Source: CAWGXG01 sp963826505
Lineage (GTDB): Bacteria > Chloroflexota > Anaerolineae > Aggregatilineales > Aggregatilineaceae
Length of the DNA: 64,000 bases
Direction: 5' to 3'
NCBI GenBank assembly: GCA_963826505.1
Contig: CAWGXG010000010.1
Span: 1-64,000, forward strand
In this document: positions 36,127-45,300 of the stretch, one piece after another
How the letters are laid out: every line of letters begins with the position of its first letter
How positions within the stretch are numbered: position 1 is the first letter of the stretch
Translations under genes and position numbers: made by a program
The notes under the pieces: generated by a model
Database searches by the model: none
Told to the model about the DNA's origin: nothing
What the model saw: only the letters and a program-made list of their open reading frames with translations

Positions 36127-36175
36127 CTCGCCTTACGGGCGAGGAATAACAGCCAAGGCGGCCGTGGGGCCGCCT
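36127..36175 (-). other. Two tandem hairpins between DUF2202 and SH3-like genes
   Basis: CTCGCC/GGCGAG (36127-36143) and AGGCGGCC/GGCCGCCT (36156-36175). Neither has a T tract; they may attenuate or stabilise the transcript. Confidence 0.45.
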
Positions 36176-36219
36176 CGCTGGGGGGTGGGTACATCTGCTG
36201 TCCGGTTAGATAAGGGAGG

Positions 36220-36894
36220 TTACAGACCGGCGCACCGCTCGAAGGCGGGGAGATGCTGGAATTCGGACGCATCGCGCAGTGCCGTGAAGACCTGCGTGAG
36301 GTCGGGATAATTCTGCACGGTGGCGAGCCACTGGTCATACAGGTCGAAGTTGGCAATCTCAGCGGCGGCCCCGGTGGCGCAGGCATCGGCCAGCGTGGCG
36401 AATTGGGGCACGGTCGCGAGTGGTTGGGCGGCGGGCACGGGCAAATCGTAGCGATCGAACAGGTTAGTGAGCGCGGCGATGTGTGAGGCTTCCGCCGCCT
36501 GGATGCTGGTGAACGGACGCACCGCGCCGAACTGGTCAATCACAGCCTGATAGGTGGCGTAGGCGTTGTATTCGTCCTTCAAACCGGCGATCAGCGCGGC
36601 GACGACGTCGTCCGGCACGGGACCGGGAACAGCGGGCGGCAGAACAAACAGGCTCTGCGACTGCTGGCGCGCGCTGGTGCTGTACTGGTTCTGCGTGCCA
36701 TTGCCGGTCATCGTGCCCAGCCCTTGACTGGTGCCCGCGGCCCCGTTGCCCTGGCCACCGCGTCCACCCTGCCCGCGTCCGCCGCCGGGACCCTGCGCTT
36801 CACTTGTCCCGGTGAGCACGGTCAGCGTCAGCACGGCGATTCCGACCACCGCAATCGTGAGTACACCCAACGTAATCAGGCGTTTCTTGGTCAT
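36220..36894 (-). CDS. DUF2202 ferritin-like protein, exported
   Basis: A 224-residue protein with an N-terminal signal anchor (5-30), a Gly/Gln-rich low-complexity stretch (GPGGGRGQGGRGGQGNG, 35-62) and a DUF2202 domain at about 90-220. The domain has ferritin-like helices with the metal-type residues DEYNAYATYQAVIDQFG and EASHIAALTNLFDRY, and the late AAEIANFDLYDQWL. Proteins of this family are probably di-metal, although the role is not known. GGAGATAAAACACG precedes the ATG. It lies divergent from thioredoxin, so a redox link is possible but unproven. Confidence 0.87.
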   Translation of the reverse strand: MTKKRLITLGVLTIAVVGIAVLTLTVLTGTSEAQGPGGGRGQGGRGGQGNGAAGTSQGLGTMTGNGTQNQYSTSARQQSQSLFVLPPAVPGPVPDDVVAALIAGLKDEYNAYATYQAVIDQFGAVRPFTSIQAAEASHIAALTNLFDRYDLPVPAAQPLATVPQFATLADACATGAAAEIANFDLYDQWLATVQNYPDLTQVFTALRDASEFQHLPAFERCAGL

Positions 36895-37245
36895 CGTGTT
36901 TTATCTCCTGGTGAGTGCGGCCCGCGCCTTTGGTGGAACGCGCCGCGTCCTGCGTTACAGTACTATGGCCAAAGATAAAGTAAGATTGTGTAGAACCTGT
37001 GAAGGGACTATGGGGAACTTATGAGGAACCGAGAACTGGCGGAGATTGAAACTCCCCGTTTTTTCCGTCCCTCAAATGCGCTTTTCCCGAAAACTGACGG
37101 TAGTCAAGCAGGTGGGTTCGTGTTATAGTTTGGAGACAAAGTAATTCAGACGCGGCTGGGCGCGGGAAGCACACCAGGGTGGCCAGGACCGTGTCCCGAA
37201 CCAGCCCGATCAGACACAGCCATAATCTAAGGAGACAAGCGCGAG
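36895..37245. other. Intergenic region between DUF2202 and thioredoxin genes
   Basis: Contains the trxA promoter at 37101-37129 and about 115 bases of leader. The DUF2202 promoter should lie at 36900-37000, where AT-rich sequence occurs, but no clear hexamers were found. Nothing coding is visible. Confidence 0.5.
37101..37129 (+). promoter_or_regulatory. Promoter of trxA
   Basis: Extended -10 TGTTATAGT at 37121-37129, with TAGTCA at 37101-37106 as a partial -35 at 17-base spacing. Confidence 0.55.
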
Positions 37246-37575
37246 ATGGGTGATAAGACCTTCGTCGTGACCGAGCAGACCTTCGAACAGGACGTTCTCA
37301 AGTCCGAGACGCCTGTCTTGATCGATTTTTGGGCAGAATGGTGTGCCCCTTGCCGTATGATCGCGCCGCTGGTGGACCAGCTCGCAGAGAAATACAATGG
37401 CAAACTCAAGGTCGGCAAGGTGGACGCCGACACCAACCAGGGCATCCTGATGCACTACGGCATTATGGGTATCCCGACGCTGATGCTGTTCAAGAACGGC
37501 GAAGTGGCCGAGCGGATCGTGGGGTACATGCCCATGCCCGCGTTGGAGCCGAAGATCGTCCAGCATCTCGATTAG
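37246..37575 (+). CDS. trxA: Thioredoxin
   Basis: A 109-residue cytosolic dithiol oxidoreductase. The active site W32-CAPC-R (Cys33, Cys36; CAPC rather than the common CGPC) and the cis-Pro loop GIPTLM (P77) are present, with the usual DFWAEW and KVDAD blocks. AAGGAG lies upstream of the ATG. It is monocistronic between an extended -10 promoter and a strong terminator at 37606-37639. Confidence 0.96.
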   Translation: MGDKTFVVTEQTFEQDVLKSETPVLIDFWAEWCAPCRMIAPLVDQLAEKYNGKLKVGKVDADTNQGILMHYGIMGIPTLMLFKNGEVAERIVGYMPMPALEPKIVQHLD

Positions 37576-37605
37576 GTCAGCTCACCGCAGGTTACGCGGC
37601 ACATG

Positions 37606-37639
37606 CGGCGCGTCTTGGCATAAGGCGCGCCGTTTTTTT
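37606..37639 (+). terminator. Rho-independent terminator after trxA
   Basis: CGGCGCG (37606-37612) pairs with CGCGCCG (37626-37632), followed by seven Ts (37633-37639). Confidence 0.88.
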
Positions 37640-38366
37640 ATGCGGGTCGATAGAGCACGGCGCGCCCGCGCTTGCCATCGGCGATCACCAGATCCAACGC
37701 GCGCAGCGTGTAGACCATCTGCTGCGCCAGCCGCCGCGACCGCCCTAACCCTGCCGCCAACTCCCCTGTAGTGAACGGCACGGGCAGATCGGCGGGCAGC
37801 AGAGTCAGCAAATCCGCCGGAGACGCGAAGGTCTGGCGTTCCACCACGCTGAGCAAGCGGCGCTCGTGCGTCACCCAGCCCTTACGCCGCCAGGCACGCC
37901 GCGCGTCGAAACGCCGCGCTTCTTCCTCCTGGATACACACCACGTCCAGCACGAAGCGGGGATGGGCGATCAGCGTGGGGATATACACCAGCTCGGCGAA
38001 CACATCCGCCAGCACGCCGCGCTTGGGCGAGCGGCGGCGGCTGATCGGCGTGACGCCATCCGCGTCCAGCCGCACGATCCATTTTTCCACAGGCAGGGGG
38101 TAAACCAGCCGCAGCGTATGCGTGTGGTCGTCAGCGTCTGCGCGGGCCAGCAGGCGCGGCAGCTTGGTCTTGAGCGCCGCGAAATGACGCGTCTGGATTT
38201 CGATCCACTCGTCCTCGCGCACGAGATCGACCACGTAGCGCCCGACACGCACCTCACAGCGATCGCCGGGTGCGCTCAGCCAGCGTTTGAGCGCCTCATG
38301 CAGCGGCTTTTCGTTGAGCGTCCCAATATGAGGGGATGGCGCGGGCGTGGTCGGATCGTCGGGCAT
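37638..38366 (-). CDS. Putative PD-(D/E)XK-like protein with C-terminal winged helix
   Basis: A 242-residue protein I do not recognise by name. The N-terminal part, HEALKRWLSAPGDRCEVRVGRYVVDLVREDEWIEIQTRHFAALKTKL, has a helix with a conserved-looking Glu and then D47...E56-x-Q58, a spacing like the nuclease core D-(E/Q)xK, with Gln in place of Lys. The C-terminal part (about 150-242) is helix-turn-helix-like: PFTTGELAAGLGRSRRLAQQMVYTLRALDLVIADGKRGRAVLYRP. ATG 38366 is chosen since upstream codons are antisense of the neighbour. Nucleic-acid binding is likely; cleavage is open. Confidence 0.6.
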   Translation of the reverse strand: MPDDPTTPAPSPHIGTLNEKPLHEALKRWLSAPGDRCEVRVGRYVVDLVREDEWIEIQTRHFAALKTKLPRLLARADADDHTHTLRLVYPLPVEKWIVRLDADGVTPISRRRSPKRGVLADVFAELVYIPTLIAHPRFVLDVVCIQEEEARRFDARRAWRRKGWVTHERRLLSVVERQTFASPADLLTLLPADLPVPFTTGELAAGLGRSRRLAQQMVYTLRALDLVIADGKRGRAVLYRPA

Positions 38367-38380
38367 CACAGGCTCACGGA

Positions 38381-39070
38381 TCAGCGCCCGAAACGCAGGC
38401 CGGTGATCACGCGGAAGAACGGCCCCGAACACCCGGTCGCCGCCTGTCCGCCGCCGATCTGCACGCTGATCGGATCGCTTTGAAGGCCCACGCGCACGCC
38501 GATCACGAGCTTGAAGACCCACAGCGGCAGCGTCAGGTCGATGCCGAGTCCGGCGTGCAGCAGGATCATAAACCACATGGGCGTATCGGTCTTGCTGCGT
38601 GGGGCGTCGCCTTCGGACTCGTCAGCGGGTACTTCCGGTGCGTTCGCGCTGGCGTCATCCAGTCTGGGCGGTTCGCCTGTGCCGCCGCCCATGCCCCCGG
38701 CCCCCACCAGCGGATAGACGCGCACAAAGCGATTTTGATACAGGATCAGCCCGACGGCAACTTCACCCGCGCCCGCGCCGACCGTGATCGTGCGTCCGTC
38801 CTGCTCAACCGTGTGACCGCTACCCTGCCCGCTGCCGTCCAGCACCAGCCGCCCCAGCGTGATCGTACTGCCGCCCTCGCCCTTCAGATAGGCAGGCACG
38901 CTCACGCCCTGCTCGGTCAACCAGTCGACGAGCATCTGGCGCACCGAACCCACGATAGGCCAGGCGCTGTAGCCGGTGAAGGACAGGCCAGGGCCTTTTT
39001 TACGCGGCGCTGAGTCTTGTTTCGTTGGGGCAGTAGGAGTTTGCGCGGACGCGCGTTTGCCGGTCGCCAT
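38381..39070 (-). CDS. Hypothetical protein with C-terminal hydrophobic region
   Basis: A 229-residue protein with no recognised family. The first 30 residues are Lys/Ala/Thr-rich. A central part (35-115) reads as beta strands (STITLGRLVLDGSG, RTITVGAGAGEVAVGLILYQNRFVRVYPLV). After a Gly- and acid-rich linker (MGGGTGEPPRLDDASAN) come two hydrophobic segments (WFMILLHAGLGIDLTLPLWVFKLVIGVRVGL). It is encoded 14 bases before the putative nuclease-like gene, on the same strand. Confidence 0.55.
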   Translation of the reverse strand: MATGKRASAQTPTAPTKQDSAPRKKGPGLSFTGYSAWPIVGSVRQMLVDWLTEQGVSVPAYLKGEGGSTITLGRLVLDGSGQGSGHTVEQDGRTITVGAGAGEVAVGLILYQNRFVRVYPLVGAGGMGGGTGEPPRLDDASANAPEVPADESEGDAPRSKTDTPMWFMILLHAGLGIDLTLPLWVFKLVIGVRVGLQSDPISVQIGGGQAATGCSGPFFRVITGLRFGR

Positions 39071-39135
39071 CACCACACCTCTCTCTCAACTTATGGAAGG
39101 CGCTGCCATGACTTCAGTCTAACACGGATTGCGCC

Positions 39136-40398
39136 TCACGGCAGGCGGATGACGTACAGCAGCATTTCCGTATCGCGAAAGGCAAAGGGTGGCGCGTCCG
39201 GCAAAACCGGCGCGGTCTGGAATAGCGTGGATATTGGCCCACCGTCCAGCGCCATCGCCTGGACACGCCCTTCCCCGGACTCGATGCTGTTGTCCGTCCA
39301 GATGAGGTGGGTCTGCGCGGCGTCGAGCGCGTACGAGGTGCTCCACAGCAGTTTGTCGGAATTGTCGCTCACATAATCCGGCTCGGCAGCGACCAGGGCA
39401 TGCGGAGCCTCGCCCAATTCCCCGATATAGATGCCGGAATCCAGTGACGTGCAGACTTTGTCCGCGATGCCGCGAAATACGATGCGCCCATCCTTCAACC
39501 ACGTCGGGCGATCCATGTAGAGTCCGTTCAGTTCAAAGGCGGTCGCTTCGACAGCCAACCCCGTGCGCGCGGCCACGTACAGCCATTCTGGCCCGGTCAG
39601 CGCCAACGCTCCGGTCAGGCACGCACCCTGATAGCGCGCGTCGTCCCAGGTCGAGGCGGCGTAGACTTGCTGCATGCCGTCCGGTGATCGCCAGGGCGAC
39701 CAGGGCTGCATGGTGGTGACGTCAGGCGGCAGGGGAATGATGTCGCCGGAGGCGGGATCAAATAGCTGGTAATGGGCCTCGAAGCCGCCTACTGGCCCCA
39801 GCCCCAGCGCAATCGACACAGGCATGCCTTCCGGCAGCCAGGCGACATCCAGCGGCAGCCCAGAGGGGACACGCGCCATTTCGCGCGCGGTGAGTGAGCC
39901 ATCGGGCAGAGTGTAATAGGCGATGCGCTGCTGCGAGGTCTGGACCACGTAGGCGATGGCGTGTCCATCGGGCGCCCACTGCGCCAGGATCAGGTGGGCG
40001 TCCTCATCCAGCACGCCGACGATGGCAGCGCGGCGAAGGGAAACGTCCAACACCATGACGGTGCGCTCGGTGGCGTACAGCACGCGCGTCCCGTCGGGAC
40101 TGGGCACCAGCGGCCATGTGATGACCGCGTGATCGACTTCCTGGGGAGGATCGCTGCCGTCCAGCCGCACGACCACCAGGCGACGCGCGGTGAGTCCCTG
40201 GATCACGACCAGCGTATCCGGCGGGGGGTCCGCTGCCTGGGCGGGCGCATCCAGTGCCAGCGGTGTCGCCGATAGATCGTCCCACTGCGCGGCTTGCCCA
40301 TCTGAGGAATTCCCCCGTAACGCGCCGATCAGCAGCCAGGACGCCAACGCGACCACGGCGGCCAGCAGGACGTTTCGCCAGGAGAATCGCAGCGCCAT
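39136..40398 (-). CDS. Membrane-anchored TolB-like beta-propeller protein
   Basis: A 420-residue protein. One N-terminal membrane helix (10-27) is followed by repeated beta blades, e.g. VPSPDGTRVLYATERTVMVLDVSLRRAAIV, AQWAPDGHAIAYVV and WSPWRSPDGMQQVYAAS, each with the S-P-D-G-x-x turn of WD40/TolB repeats. The soluble part should face outside. It lies four bases downstream of the ABC ATPase gene and is the last gene of that run, so it may be an accessory of the exporter. Confidence 0.78.
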   Translation of the reverse strand: MALRFSWRNVLLAAVVALASWLLIGALRGNSSDGQAAQWDDLSATPLALDAPAQAADPPPDTLVVIQGLTARRLVVVRLDGSDPPQEVDHAVITWPLVPSPDGTRVLYATERTVMVLDVSLRRAAIVGVLDEDAHLILAQWAPDGHAIAYVVQTSQQRIAYYTLPDGSLTAREMARVPSGLPLDVAWLPEGMPVSIALGLGPVGGFEAHYQLFDPASGDIIPLPPDVTTMQPWSPWRSPDGMQQVYAASTWDDARYQGACLTGALALTGPEWLYVAARTGLAVEATAFELNGLYMDRPTWLKDGRIVFRGIADKVCTSLDSGIYIGELGEAPHALVAAEPDYVSDNSDKLLWSTSYALDAAQTHLIWTDNSIESGEGRVQAMALDGGPISTLFQTAPVLPDAPPFAFRDTEMLLYVIRLP

Positions 40399-40402
40399 GG
40401 GG

Positions 40403-41157
40403 CTAGCGGGCCGGGACCGCCACGCCCTCTTTGACGCGTGACTCGATCAACCGCCCGTCGGCCATCTCGTGCACGATGTCGGCCTCGGCCATGACCTGCG
40501 GATCGTGCGTGACGATCAACAGCGTGACGCCGCGCTCGACCACCAGACGGCGCAGCAGGTCCAGAATGCGGCGGCCCGTGCGCGTATCCAACTGGCCGGT
40601 CGGCTCGTCGGCCAGCACAAGCTGCGGATTCTCGGCCAGCGCGCGCGCAATCGCGACGCGCTGCTGCTCGCCGCCCGACATCTCATAGGGGCGGTGATGC
40701 GCGCGTTCCAACAGCCCAACCCATTCCAACGCCTCGTCGATGCGATCCTCGCGCTCGCCGGGGGCGATACCGCGCATGCGCAGCGGCACACCGACGTTCT
40801 CGCGCGCGCTGAGCAGCGGCATCAAGCCGAAGCTCTGAAAGATGAAGCCCAGCCGGTTCAGCCGCAGGTCGAGCCGCTCGCGCTCGTCCATCTGGCTGAG
40901 CTTGCGGCCCAAAATCCAGATTTCGCCCCGCGTGGGTTCGTCCAGCCCGGCGATCAGGTTGAGCAGCGTTGTCTTGCCGGAGCCGGACCGCCCGACGATG
41001 GCCGTCATCAGTTGCGCGGCCAGACGTCCAGCGTCACGTCGTTCACAGCGTGGATGTCTTCACCGGCCAGATGATAGATGCGATGGACGCCGTCCAGGCT
41101 GACCGCCGGATCGGCGCTGCTGGAATAGCTGCTGGTGCCGTTGCTGCCGTTATTCAT
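40403..41157 (-). CDS. ABC transporter ATPase, LolD/MacB type (one frameshift)
   Basis: About 250 residues. The initial codons (MNNGSNGTSSYSSSADPAVSLDGVHRIYHLAGEDIHAVNDV) and the main ATPase body are in different frames, with the break at 41008-41020 just before the Walker A; one indel restores DVWPxQLMTAIVGRSGSGKTTLL. Walker A (GRSGSGKT), signature MSGGEQQ, Walker B LVLADEPTG and THD are present. Length and the LLIVTHD motif fit ATPases that work with FtsX-type permeases. It is co-directional with a second ATPase (41174) and two large permeases, probably one or two exporters. Confidence 0.87.
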
Positions 41158-41173
41158 CTGCTCTGCCTCTGCC

Positions 41174-42148
41174 CTAACCATTGCCGTTGCCGCTCAACTC
41201 GCCGTGCTCGCTGTGTTCGCCCTGTGCGTCATCTTCGGGCCACACCTGGACGTGATCGTCAGTCAGACGCAGCCGCACGCGGTCTTCCATGTCCAGCGCT
41301 TCGATATACGCTTCGGGAAGCTGCAAGCGCCCGGCGCGGTCCAGGATGGCGTATTCTTCCTCACCGATCGCCACATCGCCCTGCCGCCGCCGCAGAATTT
41401 CGGTGCTGGTGCGCCCGTCGCGCATGCCCACCACGCGATCGACGCGCGTGGCGACCGCCATATCGTGCGTCACGATGATGATCGTCACGCCGAATTCTTC
41501 GTTCAGCGCGCGCAGTGACTTGAAAATCTGCTCAGCGGAATGGCTGTCAACCTCGCCGGTCGGCTCGTCGGCCAGCAGCAGCTTGGGCCGGTTGGCCATG
41601 CCCACCGCAATCGCGACGCGCTGCTGCTCGCCGCCCGACAGCCGGTCGGGGCGGTGCTTCATGCGCTCCGCCAATCCGACGCGGTCCAGCAGCTCGGCGG
41701 CACGGGTGCGGCGCTCACGCGCCGGGAATCCGGCCAGCGCCATCGGCAGCTCGACGTTTTCGATCGCAGTCAGATACGGCAGCAGGTTGCGGGCCGTCTG
41801 CTGCCAGACGAACCCCACCTGGTGGCGACGGTAGCGCACCTGGTCGCGCCGGGTCATATCGAGCAGGTTGTAGTCGCCCACCCGCACGCGCCCGGCGGTC
41901 GGCGAGTCCAGCCCGCCGAGAATGTTCATCAGCGTCGATTTGCCGGACCCCGACGGCCCGACCAGCGCCATCATTTCGCCTTCACGGATCAGCAGGTCCA
42001 GGCCCTGCAAGGCCACGACTTCGAGGTCCGCGACCTTGTAAATCTTCACCAGGTTCTCACACTCGATGAAGATCGGGCGCTGGCTGCCGTTGTTGTCTGG
42101 GGAGCTTTCCCGCGCCATGCGGGGTATTGCTTTCGACCCGTCAGTCAT
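41174..42148 (-). CDS. ABC transporter ATPase with C-terminal AbrB-like extension
   Basis: A 324-residue protein. Residues 28-258 are a complete MacB/LolD-type ATPase: Walker A GPSGSGKS (64-71), signature LSGGEQ (170-175), Walker B LLLADEP (190-196), THD switch at 227-229. Beyond it, at about 263-304, EEYAILDRAGRLQLPEAYIEALDMEDRVRLRLTDDHVQV matches the swapped-hairpin AbrB/SpoVT pattern (a GR-x-x-x-P strand turn followed by LG-x-x-D). An acidic tail rich in G and N ends the protein. The extension may bind DNA or oligomerise. It should energise the large FtsX permeases encoded next to it. Confidence 0.88.
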   Translation of the reverse strand: MTDGSKAIPRMARESSPDNNGSQRPIFIECENLVKIYKVADLEVVALQGLDLLIREGEMMALVGPSGSGKSTLMNILGGLDSPTAGRVRVGDYNLLDMTRRDQVRYRRHQVGFVWQQTARNLLPYLTAIENVELPMALAGFPARERRTRAAELLDRVGLAERMKHRPDRLSGGEQQRVAIAVGMANRPKLLLADEPTGEVDSHSAEQIFKSLRALNEEFGVTIIIVTHDMAVATRVDRVVGMRDGRTSTEILRRRQGDVAIGEEEYAILDRAGRLQLPEAYIEALDMEDRVRLRLTDDHVQVWPEDDAQGEHSEHGELSGNGNG

Positions 42149-42266
42149 GCCTGTTACCCTCTCACCTCACCCGGCGCCGTGACGCGCCGTCTGCGTCTGT
42201 TGTCCTGTGTCAATCGTTGTTGGCCCCTGCCCATACCTTCGGTTCGGTAAGCCGAGATTTCGCCCT

Positions 42267-42335
42267 GGTTTGCCCCACCCCTTAATCCCCTCTCCACCGC
42301 GTGGGGAAGGGGCTGGGGCTGGGACTGACTTTGCC
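42267..42335. repeat. GC-rich palindromic intergenic repeat (copy R7)
   Basis: GTTTGCCCCACCCCTTAATC, then CCCTCTCCACCGCGTGGGGA and AGGGGCTGGGGCTGGG. The TTGCCCCAC end also bounds copy R6, and the core is identical to R8 for about 18 bases. Confidence 0.7.
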
Positions 42336-45300
42336 TTACTCTTCGCCCAGGCGCAGGACCTGGTTCACACTCATGCGCCGCAGCAGAATCGCCGCCGCCC
42401 CCATCAACACCGTGAAGGACAGCACCAGCGACAACAGCAACCCGGCCAGCGGCAGCAGCGGCAGTTGCAGCGACTCCCCGCCGACCAGCGCCAGGAATGG
42501 CAGCAGCAGGTAAGCCAGCCCGGCCCCGATTACGCTGCCGATCAACAGCGCGGGCGTGATCAGCGCGACCTGCTCGATAAACAGCAGCCGCCAGATATGG
42601 CCCGCGTTCCAGCCCAGCGAGCGCAGCACCGCAAACGTGAACAAGCGCTGGCGCGCCGTCACCACCAGATAGAACGCGAAATCCAGCAGACTGAGCAGCA
42701 GGCTGATCCAGAACCCGGCGAACAGCATGCCCGCCACAGCGCTGGGCAGCGGCTCGCGCTGTATCTCGCCGTAGCGATCCCAGGCCCACACGACCGTCGT
42801 GATCCCGTCCATCTGGCTGACGGCGTTCTTGAGCGCCGCGCTCGGCTGGCGATCGGGCAGTTCCATCCAGACCTGATTCGCGCCGAAATACGTGGCGGAC
42901 GAGGCCGCCTGATTGATCACCGGCTGGATCAGCGAGAGGCGCGTCAGCATGAGCGGATTCTGCTCGCTCAAGCCGGGGAAGCTGTCCACGATGCCCACGA
43001 CCGTATAGCCGATCTCAACCGAACCGGTGCCCACGTTGAGGATGATGTTTTTCTCCGCGCCGACTTCCAACGGCAAGGCCGAAGCGGTGCGCCCGGCGAA
43101 TTCCTGCGCGAAAGTGCGGTTGATGACCACCGGCACGCGTCCGATGTCCGGCGTATTGACCACGACGCTCGGCTCGCGCTGGCGACCGCCCACTTTGCCC
43201 ATGCGGTAATCCAGGCGCAGCGCCGACGCGCCGTCCACTTCCGGCACTTCGCCGGTGACCGGCGTCATCGTCAGGCCGCCGACCAGACTCAGGTTGGTCG
43301 GTTCGGTCCAGGCCGCCGCATACGGATTCGAGACGGTGGCGGGCGCCCACGCGTTCACTTGATTCTCGAAGCTCTCCAACGGGGTCGTCGTGCCGAACAC
43401 GTCCTGCGTAGCGACCCGGTCGATATAGACTGTGTGATCGAACACGTCCAGGTTGCCCTCAGTGCTGCGCAGCGCCAGCCGCATCAGCGTGAAGGGCAGC
43501 CGACCCTGCCCCGGCATCGCGCCGGAGAAATTGACCCATTCATCGGTCGGCGTAGGCGGTTGGGCGTCTGGGCTGAGGGCCGTCGCGTCGGCGGTGACCG
43601 TCAGATCGGGCGGCGCCAGCACCACGCGGTACGGCACGCCGAGCGTATCTTGCAGGTAAGCATAGATGACCACCGACACCGCCGGATCGTCCGCGTTGGC
43701 GGGCGGCAGAGAATAGACCTGTACCGACAGCGTCGACGCGTCTTTGGGCAGCAGCAGGCCGGGCTGCGGCGGCGCTTCAGCCGATTCCAGGGGAGCAACG
43801 GCCGTCTTCAGGGCGGGGAAAGCCGCCGCAAACGCGTCCGGATCCACGCCCACGATATGCACGTCATGCTGTGCCGACGATCCCGGATCGCCAATCACGT
43901 GCAGCAGCGGCACCGCCGCCGCTACGCCGGGCAGACGATCCCAACCCACGGTCGAGGCATCGAGGCGCGTCGGGTCGATCTCTACGCGGGCGCTCGCGCC
44001 GGTTTCCGCACGGGCGGTAGACCACGCGCCTTTGTCGCGCGTGGCGGTCAGCCCTAACGAAGCCGTTCCCAAGGCCAGCGTACCGATCAGCAGCAGCACG
44101 AGCTGAGCATAATGCCCCGGATCGCGCGCCACATTCCACAGCGCGAGAGGCGTGGTCAGGTGGCGGCTGTTCTGCACCATACGCGCGATCACACCCATCA
44201 GCCAGGGGAAGAAGCGCAGCCAGACCAGCGCCGCACCGGTCAGGACCAGCGCCGGACCCAGCAGGTTGAACGGATCGTTGAGGCCGCCGGTCTGGTTGAG
44301 ATTATCCGCGATGAGCTGGATCACCTCGCGCGGGGCGGCGACCAGATTGTTCAGCAGCCGGCTGAAATCGCCGCCGACCAGATAATACAGGCGCAGCATG
44401 AAGCCCACGCCGATCACGATCAAGATCGCGTCCAGACCATAGCGCGCCCAGGCGGGCCGCGTCGGCGGGCGCGAGACGAGCTGTTTTAGCCGCAGCAAAC
44501 TGTGCCGCGCCGCCGGTAAGGCAGGCAGCGTCAGCACCGCCACGGATGCCAGCGCCGCGCCCACGCTCAGATAAATCGAGATGCGCGGGACTTGCGTCGA
44601 GCCGAGCGGACGCCCGCCCAGCGCGGTCGCCAACGGGCCGAAACGCTCCAGCCCGTGCATGAACGCAATACTCAGCAGCGGTCCGGCCACCATCCCGACC
44701 AGTCCTAACACGCCGACCGTCGCCAGTTGGAGTCCCACCAACTGCGGGATGCTCCCGCCCCGGCTGACGATCGAGCTCCACTCGGTGCCCTGCTGTTCGA
44801 GCACGAGCGCCACCGTATTGATCAGATGGTAGAGCATCAGGATCAGGATCGCGCCGGACAGCAGTACGATCGGCCCTTCGGTGTCCTTCACGTTGCCGGA
44901 ATAGCCTTCCAGCACTTTCGAGAGTCCGGTCAAGACCTGGATGCCAGGGTGATAGGCGCTCAGACGGTTTTGCAGCACGGCCAGCCGCCGGTTGATGTCG
45001 GTAATGTTATTGGCCGAAATCGTGTCGGTGTTCGTGTCAAACACATAATAATAGTTGTTGCCGGGCGTCACCGGTTTGAGCCAGTCCGTATAGGATTCGG
45101 GAATGGTCGCCAGACCGTAATCGTAACGCTCGCTGGTCAGGCCGACGGGGACAATACCGCCTTCCAGGAAGTTACGACTGCCGCGCCAGAACGGATCGTT
45201 GGGATCCTTAGGCTCGACGATGCCGACCACCACCACCGACGCGATCGTGCCCGTGCCGTCCAGGCGCTTGGTGCCCAGAATCATGCGACTGCCGACTTCC

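Noticed and set aside
34818..36149. A 443-residue plus-strand open frame
   Set aside because: Antisense of the SH3/propeller gene, which has a signal peptide and a good ribosome site.
42207..44057. A 616-residue plus-strand open frame
   Set aside because: Antisense of the FtsX permease; the His/Arg/Gln-rich composition is typical of shadow frames.
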